Made by a program: the position numbers and the translations under genes
Assembly (NCBI GenBank): GCA_016706595.1
Contig: JADJJH010000003.1
Location: 124,001 to 188,000, forward strand
Origin: Bacteroidota bacterium
GTDB lineage: Bacteria > Bacteroidota > Bacteroidia > Chitinophagales > Chitinophagaceae
Reading direction: 5' to 3'
DNA: 64,000 nt
Shown: piece by piece, positions 1 to 8,917 of the stretch
How positions within the stretch are numbered: position 1 is the first letter of the stretch
Layout of the letters: each line of letters starts with the position of its first letter
Notes under the pieces: model-generated
Seen by the model: only the letters and a program-made list of their open reading frames with translations
What the model was told of the DNA's origin: nothing
The model's database searches: none

Positions 1-2
1 TT

Positions 3-344
3 GTTGCTAATTTTCCTTCGGCGGTAAATCATATTTTTTTGCAACCCTATTTTACTATGGCATCACCATTAAAATATAAAATAGCCGCATTGGATGCATG
101 GTTAATCTTGGCTTGTATAATAAGTTGTTTACTTTATTTGAAGCGAGGCAAAGCGCAAACTTTATTTTATGTGAGTATGCTTGTATTTGCCTTAAGTATG
201 TATTTATTTCTGGGTTATACGATTCCCAATTGTGGGGCTTTGGTTCGATACAAGAGTGAATTTACCGCAGTGCTTTTGCCGGTTTTATTTTCGCTGAGTG
301 AAATTCCTTGGTTGAAAAGATTTTATAGTGAGACTGAAACCTAG
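3..344 (+). CDS. C-terminal part of an integral membrane protein (cut by left edge)
   Basis: The frame is open from base 3 with no stop before it, so the gene enters from the left. An apparent TTG at 39 or ATG at 57 need not be the start. The visible ~113 residues hold two or three hydrophobic helices (DAWLILACIISCLLYL, FYVSMLVFALSMYLFLGY, AVLLPVLFSLSEI) and end in a short polar tail. An arginine-containing turn before the last helix (GALVRYKSE) is common at the ends of polytopic polysaccharide or lipid-linked sugar membrane proteins, which would suit the neighbouring glycosyltransferase, but that link is inference. No family is assigned. Confidence 0.55.
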   Translation, partial: VANFPSAVNHIFLQPYFTMASPLKYKIAALDAWLILACIISCLLYLKRGKAQTLFYVSMLVFALSMYLFLGYTIPNCGALVRYKSEFTAVLLPVLFSLSEIPWLKRFYSETET

Positions 345-381
345 ATTGGTTTTTACCCCGAACCCCTAACCCCGTCCTCAT

Positions 382-1098
382 CTATTTCGCCTTAAATAAA
401 CCGTATTTCAAAATACAGTAAATGGCTCTGAAGCCATCTTTCCAGCCAATTTTTTTGCCCTCTTCATAGGTTCGTCCATAATACGATATGCCTACTTCAT
501 AAATTCGAATACCTTTTATACGCGATAGTTTAGCGGTTACTTCAGGTTCAAATCCAAAACGGTTTTCGGTAAGGTGTATAGATTGGATAATTTCACGACG
601 CATCATTTTATAACAAGTTTCCATATCGGTTAAATTTAAATTGGTAAACATGTTCGATAAACGAGTAAGAAATTGATTGCCGATACTATGCCAATAAAAT
701 AAAATACGATGAGGTTTGCCGCCCATGAATCGAGAGCCGTACACAACATCGGCAACGCCCATTAATAAAGGTTTTAAAAGGATATTAAATTCTTCAGGAT
801 CATATTCTAAATCGGCATCTTGTATAATTACAAAATCACCGCTTGCTTTTAAAATGCCGGTCCGTATCGCAGCGCCTTTGCCTTGGTTTACTTCGTGTTT
901 GTAATAAGTAATGGGTAGTGAAGGATTTTCAGCACGATATTTTTCGATAGCTGATTCAGTATCATCCTTCGAGCAATCATTGACAATAATTACTTCTTTT
1001 TCCATCGCGTTGGGTAATGCCACAAGTTGTACCTTATTTAAGATATGATGGATGGTTGGGCCTTCGTTATAAGCCGGTATCACAATGCTGAGTTTCAT
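382..1098 (-). CDS. Glycosyltransferase family 2 (DPM1-like)
   Basis: A 238-residue GT-A enzyme likely to transfer a sugar from a nucleotide sugar to a polyprenyl phosphate or cell-surface acceptor at the inner membrane. The N-terminus reads IVIPAYNEG and is followed by the nucleotide-binding VNDCSKDDT segment. The metal-binding DXD-type motif is in QDADLEYDP (D94, D96). A conserved ETCYKMMRR segment near residue 160 is typical of the dolichyl/polyprenyl-phosphate sugar synthase-like subgroup. There is no C-terminal membrane domain, so it resembles the short soluble type. It runs toward the partial membrane protein on the other strand. A second, divergent GT2 lies at 45444-46181. Sugar and acceptor cannot be read from the sequence. 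Confidence 0.9.
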   Translation of the reverse strand: MKLSIVIPAYNEGPTIHHILNKVQLVALPNAMEKEVIIVNDCSKDDTESAIEKYRAENPSLPITYYKHEVNQGKGAAIRTGILKASGDFVIIQDADLEYDPEEFNILLKPLLMGVADVVYGSRFMGGKPHRILFYWHSIGNQFLTRLSNMFTNLNLTDMETCYKMMRREIIQSIHLTENRFGFEPEVTAKLSRIKGIRIYEVGISYYGRTYEEGKKIGWKDGFRAIYCILKYGLFKAK

Positions 1099-1155
1099 AA
1101 TGCGTGCGCAAGATAATGAATTCTATTTCTTTACTTTGCAATAAACAAAAATAGT

Positions 1156-1500
1156 ATGAGCGAGCTCGTAAACGAATTTAATACCTATCGCGAAAAGATG
1201 AATGAAGTCATCCTTTCGAAACAAAATAAAGTAATTGGACGCTTATTCAATTTAGATACCAATACGTATATGGAAGGCGCCTTGGATGTAAAGACTAAAG
1301 AAATGCTGGGCCTAGTAGCTTCGATGGTTTTGCGTTGCGATGATTGTATAAAATATCATGTCGGGAAGTGCCACGAAATGAAGGTAAGCACCGACGAATT
1401 ATATGAAGTTTTTGCAATCGCGAATATAGTGGGTGGTACTATAGTCATTCCACATACACGAAGAGCTGCTGAATATTGGGAGGAATTGCAAAAAGTGTAA
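1156..1500 (+). CDS. Carboxymuconolactone decarboxylase / AhpD-like protein
   Basis: A small (114 aa) all-helical protein of the CMD/AhpD fold. The AhpD redox signature E-x11-CxxC-x3-H is complete: E49, C61, C64 and H68 in RCDDCIKYH. This predicts a peroxidase or disulfide-exchange role rather than true carboxymuconolactone decarboxylation. No peroxiredoxin gene is adjacent, so the physiological partner is unknown. A TActTTGC promoter-like element lies just upstream (about 1131-1138). The gene stands alone, divergent from the glycosyltransferase. Confidence 0.9.
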   Translation: MSELVNEFNTYREKMNEVILSKQNKVIGRLFNLDTNTYMEGALDVKTKEMLGLVASMVLRCDDCIKYHVGKCHEMKVSTDELYEVFAIANIVGGTIVIPHTRRAAEYWEELQKV

Positions 1501-1686
1501 ATGTGTTTTTGTTACATTGGGATATCATAAACACCATTGTTTGTTTGATGGACTTTAGGGTGGTTTTATAAGGCCGTCAGACGAGGCTTTTGAATTTTTC
1601 AAACGCTGCGTTGACTGTCGTCAATAATGAGTGCCATACATACGGCATTGGCATAACGAAGTATCATGGGTTTATAAATCCATCCC

Positions 1687-2610
1687 TTACACGATATCAA
1701 TTTCAAAATTCACCAAATCAACAAACTGATTCAGTCGAGTAAGAATTTGTTCGTTATTGATTTCTTTCAATCGAGTAGTGCCAAACTTTTCAACTACAAA
1801 ACTTGCCATCGCCGAACCGATAATGATGGCCGTTTTCATGTTTTCGAATGAGATATCTTTTGTACGGGCTAAATGACCGATAAAGCCACCGGCAAAAGTA
1901 TCGCCAGCGCCCGTTGGATCAAATACCTCTTCGAGGGGAAGAGCCGGTGCAAAAAACACATGATGTTCATGAAATAATAAAGCACCATGCTCACCTTTTT
2001 TAATGATGAGATATTTGGGTCCCATCTCCATAATTTTTTGTGCCGATTTTACTAGTGAAAACTCACCACTTAATTGTCGCGCCTCCGCATCATTCACCAT
2101 TAAAACATCTACCAATTTCATGGTTTCTTTTAAATCGTCGAGGGCAATATCCATCCAAAAATTCATGGTATCCATGATGATTAGTTTTGGACGAGTCTTT
2201 AATTGTTCAATAATTTGTTTTTGTAAGGAAGGCATTAAATTCCCTAACATTAAAAATTCGCAACCTTGATAACTATCCGGAACTTTAGGATTGAATTTTG
2301 CCAATACATTTAAGTCGGTAACCAAGGTATCGCGTGTATTCATATCCATATGGTACTTGCCGCTCCAAAAAAATGATTTTTCATCTTTCACCACTTCAAC
2401 GCCATCAAAAGCTACACCACGTTGTTGTAAGGCTTCAATTTCTTCGTTGGGAAAATCGCCTCCAATAATAGAAATTTGTTGAATGGGTTGTGTAAAATGC
2501 GAGGCACTCCAAGCGGCATACGTTGCAGATCCACCTATAATTTTATCGGTTTTGCCAAATGGGGTTTCAATTGCATCAAAAGCCATGGTGCCGGCTATTA
2601 CTAATGACAT
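1687..2610 (-). CDS. PfkB-family carbohydrate/nucleoside kinase
   Basis: A 307-residue ribokinase-fold enzyme that phosphorylates a sugar or nucleoside with ATP. The C-terminal signature DPTGAGDTFAGGF (residues 231-243) carries the catalytic base D237 and the anion hole. The N-terminal PfkB signature region is present as GGSATYAAW near residue 27. I chose the ATG at 2610 over a TTG at 2631 because the fold begins directly after it (MSLVIAGTMAFD). The substrate cannot be assigned. Upstream of its start lies the abnormal homopolymer-rich interval, so its native promoter region may be misassembled. Confidence 0.92.
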   Translation of the reverse strand: MSLVIAGTMAFDAIETPFGKTDKIIGGSATYAAWSASHFTQPIQQISIIGGDFPNEEIEALQQRGVAFDGVEVVKDEKSFFWSGKYHMDMNTRDTLVTDLNVLAKFNPKVPDSYQGCEFLMLGNLMPSLQKQIIEQLKTRPKLIIMDTMNFWMDIALDDLKETMKLVDVLMVNDAEARQLSGEFSLVKSAQKIMEMGPKYLIIKKGEHGALLFHEHHVFFAPALPLEEVFDPTGAGDTFAGGFIGHLARTKDISFENMKTAIIIGSAMASFVVEKFGTTRLKEINNEQILTRLNQFVDLVNFEIDIV

Positions 2611-2679
2611 ATTATTTTTATTTGGCGGCAAATGTATTCTGAACTTTCTGCTTGTTCAAACTTCGAAGTAACTATTTTA

Positions 2680-2752
2680 GGAATTGGTCAATTAGTAAAT
2701 GAGACAATTAGTAAAGACAATTGGTGAATGTGACAATTGGTGAATGGGAGGT
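2680..2752 (+). repeat. Octamer-word repeat, left side of the degenerate interval
   Basis: Near-repeats built from short words such as AATTAGTAAATGAGAC, AATTAGTAAAGAC and AATTGGTGAATGTGAC. The same vocabulary appears reverse-complemented at 3619-3774 and in direct orientation at 20290-20357. It is non-coding and starts about 70 bp upstream of the PfkB kinase start codon. Confidence 0.7.
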
Positions 2753-3618
2753 TAGCATTCGGCTACCTAAATTGGTGTGTTCTAAGGGTGTCCGTGGAAG
2801 CAAAAAACCCCCCCGCCTTCCCCCCCCCCCTTTTGTGGGGGCTTAAGGGAAAAATTTTTTTTTTTTATTTTTTTTCCCCCCACTCCCGCCCCCCTTTTTT
2901 TTTTTTTTCCGTTCCTTCCAAGGTAATTTCTATTGGTGGTTTTTTGAATTTTTTTTTTTTCTGGGGGTTTTTAGAAATTGGGGGGGATTTTTTCGGTGGT
3001 GGTTGGGTTTTCCCTTTTAATCTTCCCCCCCCCCCAACCCCTCTTTTTCTTTTTCTTTTGGTTTTTCTTTTTTTTTGTTTTGTTTTTTTTTTTTTTTTTT
3101 ATTTTTTTTAATTTTTAATTTTTTTTTTTTTTGTTTCATTTTTTTTCCCTTGGTGAACTTTTTGTTGTTGAAGCACTTGTTGTACTTGCGGGGGCGGATC
3201 TCGTTTTTTTTGGCCTGGCCAAAAACCATTCAACCAACCCAACAATTTTAAAATACCCACTTTATTTCCATTAAATTTTATCAAAAATTTGTTAAAAAAA
3301 AATTTCCAAATTTTTTCCCTATCCCCCTAATCCCCCCTTTGATTCCCCACTTTACCTTTACCCCTCTTTTTTCCCTTATTTTTCCCCCCCCCTTTCCCCC
3401 CAAAGCAACACCCTAAAAAAATTTCTCACACCCTTTATTGCGGGATTTTCTTTCCGTTTTTTTTTTTTTTTTTTTTTTGGGTTTCCCCTTTTTGGCAAAA
3501 CTTCGGGCCCATTCCCAGCGCAACCAAAAAAACAAAAATTGTTTCAAGTAAGAAATGTTTGGTTTTAGGTTTGGGGGGGTGGGGGGGAGGGGGCGGGGGG
3601 GGGGGGATCCTAATTCCC
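2753..3618. other. Homopolymer-rich degenerate interval, probable sequence/assembly artefact
   Basis: About 860 bp made largely of long runs of C, T, G or A (for example near 2820, 2860-2880, 3025, 3060-3130, 3455-3478 and 3570-3606), unlike anything else in the window. Fragments between runs look like ordinary sequence with stretched homopolymers. Apparent open frames here translate to poly-Pro, poly-Lys or poly-Phe and are not credible. It is bracketed by inverted copies of the same word repeats (2680-2752 and 3619-3774). A long hairpin there could have made reads fail. No gene is called. Confidence 0.75.
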
Positions 3619-3774
3619 ATTTACTAATTCACTAATTTTCACATTCACTAATTATTCTCTCAGCTCCCCCAATCCTCCATTTACTCATTCACTAATTTCC
3701 TCATTCACTAATTATCCACTCAGCTCCCCCAATCCTCCATTTACTCATTCACTAATTTTCACATTCACGAATTA
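3619..3774. repeat. 60-bp tandem repeat, about 2.6 copies
   Basis: Copies begin at 3619, 3679 and 3739 with an exact 60-bp period. Each unit has two parts: a TTCACTAATT/TTCACATTCAC word block and a spacer CTCAGCTCCCCCAATCCTCC. The third, partial copy runs into the stop codon of the SGNH hydrolase gene (TAA, complement of 3772-3774), so the array begins exactly at that gene's 3' end. Confidence 0.9.
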
Positions 3775-5034
3775 GTTAACTACCAAACTACTATGCAACC
3801 ATCTTTTCCCATCATGAGCCTGCATAAAATACATGCCTTTAGCTAAATCACCAACATACAATTTTTGATCTTGTAATTTACCTTGTTTCACTAAGGCGCC
3901 TTGCACATTATAGACTTGAATGTTTTGTAATTGAATAGACGAGAAAATATGCACATACCCATTGTTGTAATTCGATGTAAATGAGTCATTCGTTTCGAAG
4001 GATGAAACAGCATTCGGGAAGGTATTTACATACATGGTATCTAAAAATATATCATACTTTCCACAGGTATTCATTGCTTTGAGTTTCACTGTGTAAGTTC
4101 CAGAGGCTGCATAAGTATGGGTAGGACTAGTTGCATTATTAATTGGTGATCCATCACCAAAATCCCAAGCATAATTTGTACTTCGCAACGACGCATTGGT
4201 AAAATTATAGGTATTGCCTGTATGGGTTTCGGTATATTTAGCACTAGGGATACTTCCATATTGTTGCCAAGTTTCTAGACTGTCCAAAACCACTCTGCTC
4301 GCAGCATTTTGTAAAGTAAGTCCTTCCCAAGTTAGAATGCCTATTGGCCAAGCAGGAGAACCATTACTTTCTTTATGAAAGATACTCGAGTAAAATACAC
4401 AAGCCGTTAAGTAGGTACCATGAATTGAGGGATGTGATTCATCGGCTTGATATAAATTGATGCCCGAAAAATTATTAATAAGATATTTCCAAGCTGCGCC
4501 TACCGGGGCACAAGTAGCATTATTCATCATAGTCATTTCTAAATAACTTTCACGCAAGCGTTGTTGCATGCCTTCGAACGTACAAACGGGTGGATACGCG
4601 GCACAATTGGATGCATCTCCATTTTTTCTTCCCCAAGTCATAAAAAACATGGTCTCTACACAAGGGTTGCCGGCATGAGCTAAACTATCTAAAATTTGCG
4701 CGTAAGGGTAGGTATTTGCACTTACTTGTGAAGGGGAGAAACTGGGTTCTTGACTTTGAGCTTGGATAATTACATAATCCCAACCGGGTGCTAGTAATTT
4801 GGCAATGGTGGTTGCATTTGTGGTATGCATTTGTAAGGTAGCGCCACCAATCGCATTGCTTTCGTATTCAATCGAATCGCCGAATGAAAGTGCAAGTGTT
4901 TGAAGAGTAAGCGGCAAATCGTTTACATAAATATAGCTATTGCCGATAAACAGTACTCTACGCTTTTCGGCTTGCGATGTGATGGTAAATAGCAACATGA
5001 AACTGAATAAGGTGGCGAATAAGATTTTTTGCAT
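3772..5034 (-). CDS. Secreted SGNH/GDSL-like hydrolase with PKD and T9SS-type C-terminus
   Basis: A 420-residue exported protein. Residues 1-22 form a signal peptide ending SQAE. The SGNH block I is IGNSY with nucleophile S33, and the catalytic D198-x2-H201 dyad lies in ADESHPS, typical of the DUF4886-like SGNH branch. Cysteines around 125-175 suggest disulfides. A PKD domain follows (about 263-340, with WDFGDGSPINN). The last ~75 residues form a beta-sandwich like a T9SS type A sorting domain (IQVYNVQGALVKQG ... GMYFMQA). It is likely a surface or secreted esterase acting on an acylated glycan; the substrate is unknown. Its stop codon lies within the 60-bp repeat array. Confidence 0.85.
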   Translation of the reverse strand: MQKILFATLFSFMLLFTITSQAEKRRVLFIGNSYIYVNDLPLTLQTLALSFGDSIEYESNAIGGATLQMHTTNATTIAKLLAPGWDYVIIQAQSQEPSFSPSQVSANTYPYAQILDSLAHAGNPCVETMFFMTWGRKNGDASNCAAYPPVCTFEGMQQRLRESYLEMTMMNNATCAPVGAAWKYLINNFSGINLYQADESHPSIHGTYLTACVFYSSIFHKESNGSPAWPIGILTWEGLTLQNAASRVVLDSLETWQQYGSIPSAKYTETHTGNTYNFTNASLRSTNYAWDFGDGSPINNATSPTHTYAASGTYTVKLKAMNTCGKYDIFLDTMYVNTFPNAVSSFETNDSFTSNYNNGYVHIFSSIQLQNIQVYNVQGALVKQGKLQDQKLYVGDLAKGMYFMQAHDGKRWLHSSLVVN

Positions 5035-5094
5035 TGAAATATTTTTAAAGGATTTGAATTACTTTGCGCACGAAATTAGTTTTAAGTACAGTAC

Positions 5095-5793
5095 ATGATG
5101 AAATACGAACATCTTTTTTTTGATTTAGATCACACCCTCTGGGATTTTGAAAAAAATTCGGTGGCAACCCTCAAGACGCTTTATAGCGAAATTGGGTTGG
5201 TAAACAAAGGCATACCTGATTTTGATGATTTTAATGTGGTATACCATCAAATTAATGATAAACTTTGGGATCGTTTTCGGAAAGGATTTATGAGTCGTGA
5301 AGAACTACGTTGGAAACGGATGTGGCAAACCTTGATTCATTATAAAATTAGTAGCGAAAAACTCGCAAGGGAGATGAGTGAACGATATCTTGAAATATTG
5401 CCGACACAAACACATGTTTTTCCGAATTGTGTTGAAATGCTCAGCTATTGTGCAAGTAAAAATTATCAGTTGCATTTAATTACCAATGGGTTCGAATTAA
5501 CACAAATGCAAAAACTAAAAAATGCTTCACTTGATAAATTTTTCATTCATTTGATTACTTCTGAGAAAGCGATGAGTATGAAACCTCAAAAAGAAATTTT
5601 TGAGTATGCCTTAAACGAAGCCGGTGCAAAAATTGAGTCGAGCTTAATGATAGGTGATGCTTTAGATATCGACATTCTGGGCGCTATGCAAGTGGGTATC
5701 GATCAAGTTTATTTTAACCCCTATCGAATTCCGCATAAAGGAAATCCAACGTATGAAATTGCCGGATTAGAAGAAATGTATCAAATTGTATAA
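5095..5793 (+). CDS. HAD-superfamily phosphatase, YjjG-like (pyrimidine 5'-nucleotidase type)
   Basis: A 232-residue HAD hydrolase. Motif I is FDLDHTLWDF (nucleophile D10, acid D12). Motif II is in LITNG. Motif III/IV is K...GDALDID near residues 187-193. The Trp after DHTL and the small helical cap are characteristic of the YjjG/YfnB noncanonical pyrimidine nucleotidase group, which cleans modified nucleoside monophosphates. The start may be either of two adjacent ATGs (5095 or 5098). It ends 6 bp before rfbC, so the two are probably co-transcribed, although no functional link is obvious. Confidence 0.88.
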   Translation: MMKYEHLFFDLDHTLWDFEKNSVATLKTLYSEIGLVNKGIPDFDDFNVVYHQINDKLWDRFRKGFMSREELRWKRMWQTLIHYKISSEKLAREMSERYLEILPTQTHVFPNCVEMLSYCASKNYQLHLITNGFELTQMQKLKNASLDKFFIHLITSEKAMSMKPQKEIFEYALNEAGAKIESSLMIGDALDIDILGAMQVGIDQVYFNPYRIPHKGNPTYEIAGLEEMYQIV

Positions 5794-5799
5794 TAAGCC

Positions 5800-6333
5800 A
5801 TGGAAATCATTCAAACAAAACTAGCCGATTGCTTTATCATTAAACCTACTTTATTTGAAGATAGTAGAGGCTTTTTTTATGAAAGTTTCAATCAAAAAAA
5901 ATTTGAATCCTTGACAGGTGTTTCGGTTGGTTTTGTGCAAGACAATCAAGCGAAATCTAATTATGGAATTTTGCGTGGATTACATTTTCAACAAGGCGAT
6001 GATGCACAGGCTAAATTAGTAAGTGTATTACAAGGAAAGGTATTGGATGTGGCAGTTGATATACGCCCGAATTCAAATACATATGGAGAATATGTAGCCG
6101 TTGAATTAAGTGGTGAAAATCATTTGCAATTATTTGTACCCCGCGGATTTGCTCATGGCTATTCAGTGCTTGAAAACAATACCTTGTTTTTTTATAAATG
6201 CGATAATTATTACTGCAAGGAAGCTGAAGGAGGTGTAATTTATAATGATGCTCAATTAAATATCGATTGGAAAATTCCGGAAGCCGATATGATACTCTCA
6301 GATAAGGATAAACTGTTGCCTAAGTTGGCATAA
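5800..6333 (+). CDS. rfbC: dTDP-4-dehydrorhamnose 3,5-epimerase
   Basis: A 177-residue cupin epimerase that converts dTDP-4-keto-6-deoxyglucose to dTDP-4-keto-rhamnose in the dTDP-L-rhamnose pathway. Active-site features are visible: RGLHFQ with catalytic base H62, K72, H119 in PRGFAHGY, and acid Y132 in FYKCDNYY. Length is normal for the family. The other rml genes (A, B, D) are not in the window; rfbC follows the HAD phosphatase by 6 bp. The product would feed surface polysaccharide synthesis. Confidence 0.95.
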   Translation: MEIIQTKLADCFIIKPTLFEDSRGFFYESFNQKKFESLTGVSVGFVQDNQAKSNYGILRGLHFQQGDDAQAKLVSVLQGKVLDVAVDIRPNSNTYGEYVAVELSGENHLQLFVPRGFAHGYSVLENNTLFFYKCDNYYCKEAEGGVIYNDAQLNIDWKIPEADMILSDKDKLLPKLA

Positions 6334-6399
6334 TCTTCCTACTCATGGGGTTTAAAAAATTGAAGCAACGAAGGAGATGTGGATTTTTGAGATGTCAGT

Positions 6400-7488
6400 C
6401 TATTGTTCAATATCCTCTCTCGAACGTTTTAGCTGATTCCCATGATTCCCCTTCTTCAATCGGTTTTTTGTACGCTCTTTAAATCCATCTCTATGGTTTA
6501 AAATATCGATACATAAATACAAAGCTTCAATAAACGATGAATGATTAGCGATGTTTTTTCCGGCGATATCAAAGGCGGTTCCATGATCTGGCGAGGTGCG
6601 AACAACCGGCAAACCTGCTGTATAGTTTACACCCAATCCTTTATCGAAACTTTTAAACGGAATTAAGCCCTGATCGTGATACATAGCTAATGTGCAATCA
6701 AATAATTCATCTTGCTGACGAGCAAAAAATGCATCAGCACTATAAGGACCAAAAACTTTATATCCTTCTTCTTTTAATTTTTCAATGGCAGGCAAAATAA
6801 TAGTTTTTTCTTCGTTACCCACTAATCCATTATCACCGGCATGAGGATTTAAGGCAAGCACCGCAATTTTTGGTGTATCAATCCCAAAATCTTTAATCAA
6901 ACTTTCATTAATAATTTTCACTTTACTGATGATAGCATCTACAGAAATATTTTTTGCTATGTCACTTACCGGTATATGTTCGGTAAGCAACGAAACTCGA
7001 AGTTCGTTACTGCAAAGCATCATGGCTACATCTTTCGCCGCAAATTTATCTTTCAAAAAAGGGGTATGTCCGCTATATTTAAATTCGTTGGTTTGTGAAT
7101 TATTTTTATGAATAGGATTGGTTACTAAACCTTGTATTTGTCCGTCTTTTAAACATTGCGTCGCTACCATCAAAGACCGAATGCCGTATTTGCCACCTAG
7201 TTCAGTAATTTGTCCGGGGTTCATAGCAACCTCTTCATCCCAACAAGTAAACACATTAATACCTTTTACATTGAGTGTATTAAAATCTTTGGTTCCTGTA
7301 AATTGAAAATTGCTTTCGCCTAATAAATTTTTATAGTAATTAATTACCTTGTTTGAAGCAAAAATTACCGGTGTAAAAAATTCGAGGATTCGATGATCTA
7401 CAAATGTTTTTAAAATCAATTCGATACCAATGCCATTGATATCGCCTGTAGTAATTCCAATTTTGGGTTTATGAATTATATTGCTCAT
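6400..7488 (-). CDS. pdxA: 4-hydroxythreonine-4-phosphate dehydrogenase
   Basis: A 362-residue PdxA, which oxidises 4-phosphohydroxy-L-threonine in the DXP-dependent pyridoxal 5'-phosphate pathway. Family motifs are GDINGIGIE at the N-terminus, SGHTPFL, ALNPHAGDNG, AMYHDQGLIPFK and TSPDHGTAFDIAGK. The three histidines in SGHT, YHDQG and PDHGT match the divalent-metal ligands. A charged tail of about 20 residues (NRLKKGNHGNQ...) is an unusual extension. It is divergent from nothing close and ends tail-to-tail with rfbC. Confidence 0.96.
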   Translation of the reverse strand: MSNIIHKPKIGITTGDINGIGIELILKTFVDHRILEFFTPVIFASNKVINYYKNLLGESNFQFTGTKDFNTLNVKGINVFTCWDEEVAMNPGQITELGGKYGIRSLMVATQCLKDGQIQGLVTNPIHKNNSQTNEFKYSGHTPFLKDKFAAKDVAMMLCSNELRVSLLTEHIPVSDIAKNISVDAIISKVKIINESLIKDFGIDTPKIAVLALNPHAGDNGLVGNEEKTIILPAIEKLKEEGYKVFGPYSADAFFARQQDELFDCTLAMYHDQGLIPFKSFDKGLGVNYTAGLPVVRTSPDHGTAFDIAGKNIANHSSFIEALYLCIDILNHRDGFKERTKNRLKKGNHGNQLKRSREDIEQ

Positions 7489-7585
7489 AGTTTATTTTGA
7501 AGTGCACAAATATAGTAATTTGAACCGATAGCTATAGGATGGAAGATTTCATACTGTACTGCATGATTTTGGAATGAAGATATCG

Positions 7586-7936
7586 TTACGCCTTTCGTAG
7601 TATCATCCATCGCTTAACAAGCAAAACTATATTCATCACCCAGCCAATAGGGTAGGGTATCATTGTAATAGCCCACCATATCGAATATTTCGAGCCTTTG
7701 CCGATTCCGCCAAGGGCCGAAAAAAACCAAAGAAAAAATATACCTATCATAATGAGTGCAGCACTTAACATAAAATATTTTTTATGTTTATCATCATTTA
7801 ACCAGGTAACTATAGCTAATGAAATTCCGCCAATTGCAATGAGTATTGAACCTTCCATTGGGTCGAAGGCGCCAAAGATGGTTGACAATATGCCGGTGAG
7901 AAATAAAATCTTTTGCCATAGTGGCGTTGTTTCCAT
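7586..7936 (-). CDS. Small hypothetical membrane protein
   Basis: A 116-residue protein with about four hydrophobic helices (KILFLTGILSTIFGAF, ILIAIGGISLAIVTWL, FMLSAALIMIGIFFLWFF, IPYPIGWVMNIVLLV). It has no motif I can assign. It lies 43 bp downstream of murI on the same strand and could be co-transcribed with it. Length, composition and the short spacing support a real gene, but function is unknown. Confidence 0.65.
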   Translation of the reverse strand: METTPLWQKILFLTGILSTIFGAFDPMEGSILIAIGGISLAIVTWLNDDKHKKYFMLSAALIMIGIFFLWFFSALGGIGKGSKYSIWWAITMIPYPIGWVMNIVLLVKRWMILRKA

Positions 7937-7979
7937 GTTTTGTATTTTAGTATGAATAGAATTTACTCATTATCCAACT

Positions 7980-8768
7980 TTACTTCCTCAATGCCGACAT
8001 GCCGCCCATAAAATATTTTTGTAGTTCGTTCGAAGCTTTCAGTAAATTCTGAAACATAAAATCGATCCTTTCCTTTTTGCCGGTATGTAATAATTTTTGT
8101 GATTCCAGCGAAGCCATCACTTCCTTGGCTACAATTTCAGTAGTATCAATTACCTCAACAGCATTATGATAGTATTTGAGTATTTCTTTTTTGATTAACG
8201 GATAATGTGTACAAGCTAAAACCATGGATTGTATACCTTTAAACCGCCAATTTGAAAGGTATGAGTTGATGATAGTTTGCGAAATCGAATTGTTGAAAAA
8301 TCCTTCTTCTATCATAGGCGCCAGCAAAGGCGTTGCTAAGGATACCACTTTTATGGATGGCTTTTGATTTTTCAACAGATTTTCGTGATTTTTGCTTCCT
8401 ATCGTAGCCTTGGTGCCTATAATTCCTACTTTTTTAAAATCTTTGCTAATAATATAATCAACCACCGGACTTATCACACCCACCACATCAATCTGTCCTT
8501 GATATTTGTCTTTTAGCATTTGATAGGCTACCGCAGAAGCCGAATTACATGCGATGACAATAATTTTGGCGCCTTTTTGAATCAAAAAATTCACGATGGT
8601 TTCCGAATAGGCACAGATATGTTCGGGCGATCGATCGCCATACGGCATATGTTCAGTATCACCAAAGTAGAGTAATGATTCGTTGGGCATTAAGGCATTT
8701 ATAGCTTTCGCAACTGTTAATCCGCCAATACCCGAGTCAAATATTCCAATAGGTTGCTTCTTTTGCAT
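7980..8768 (-). CDS. murI: Glutamate racemase
   Basis: A 262-residue racemase that makes D-glutamate for peptidoglycan. It opens with IGIFDSGIGGLTVAKA. The two catalytic cysteines are in ACNSASA (C74) and ACTHYPL (C186, followed by H188). MPYGDRS near residue 41 is also conserved. The gene is divergent from rny, with about 150 bp between the two starts, and is followed by the small membrane protein. Confidence 0.96.
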   Translation of the reverse strand: MQKKQPIGIFDSGIGGLTVAKAINALMPNESLLYFGDTEHMPYGDRSPEHICAYSETIVNFLIQKGAKIIVIACNSASAVAYQMLKDKYQGQIDVVGVISPVVDYIISKDFKKVGIIGTKATIGSKNHENLLKNQKPSIKVVSLATPLLAPMIEEGFFNNSISQTIINSYLSNWRFKGIQSMVLACTHYPLIKKEILKYYHNAVEVIDTTEIVAKEVMASLESQKLLHTGKKERIDFMFQNLLKASNELQKYFMGGMSALRK

Positions 8769-8917
8769 ACAGCAACAAATATATTCACAGCCCCTAAGTA
8801 TTTCTACAAATTGTGAATATGATTTTTTTGATTACCTTCGTGCATTAACAAATTTTTGCCTTTTCATTTACTAAAAAATTGGAAAGGCTTGTACATTAAT
8901 GATAAATAAACTAAAAT

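Noticed and set aside
1571..1620. Imperfect stem around TTTGAATTTTTCAAA as a terminator of the AhpD-like gene
   Set aside because: No T-run follows and the outer arms pair only weakly.
2737..3620. Open frames of 60-124 codons on both strands in the homopolymer interval
   Set aside because: They translate to runs of Pro, Lys, Phe or Gly caused by base runs, overlap each other, and have no domain or signal-peptide logic.
2680..3774. CRISPR array at the word repeats
   Set aside because: Units are not identical repeats separated by unique spacers of constant length, and no cas gene is in the window.
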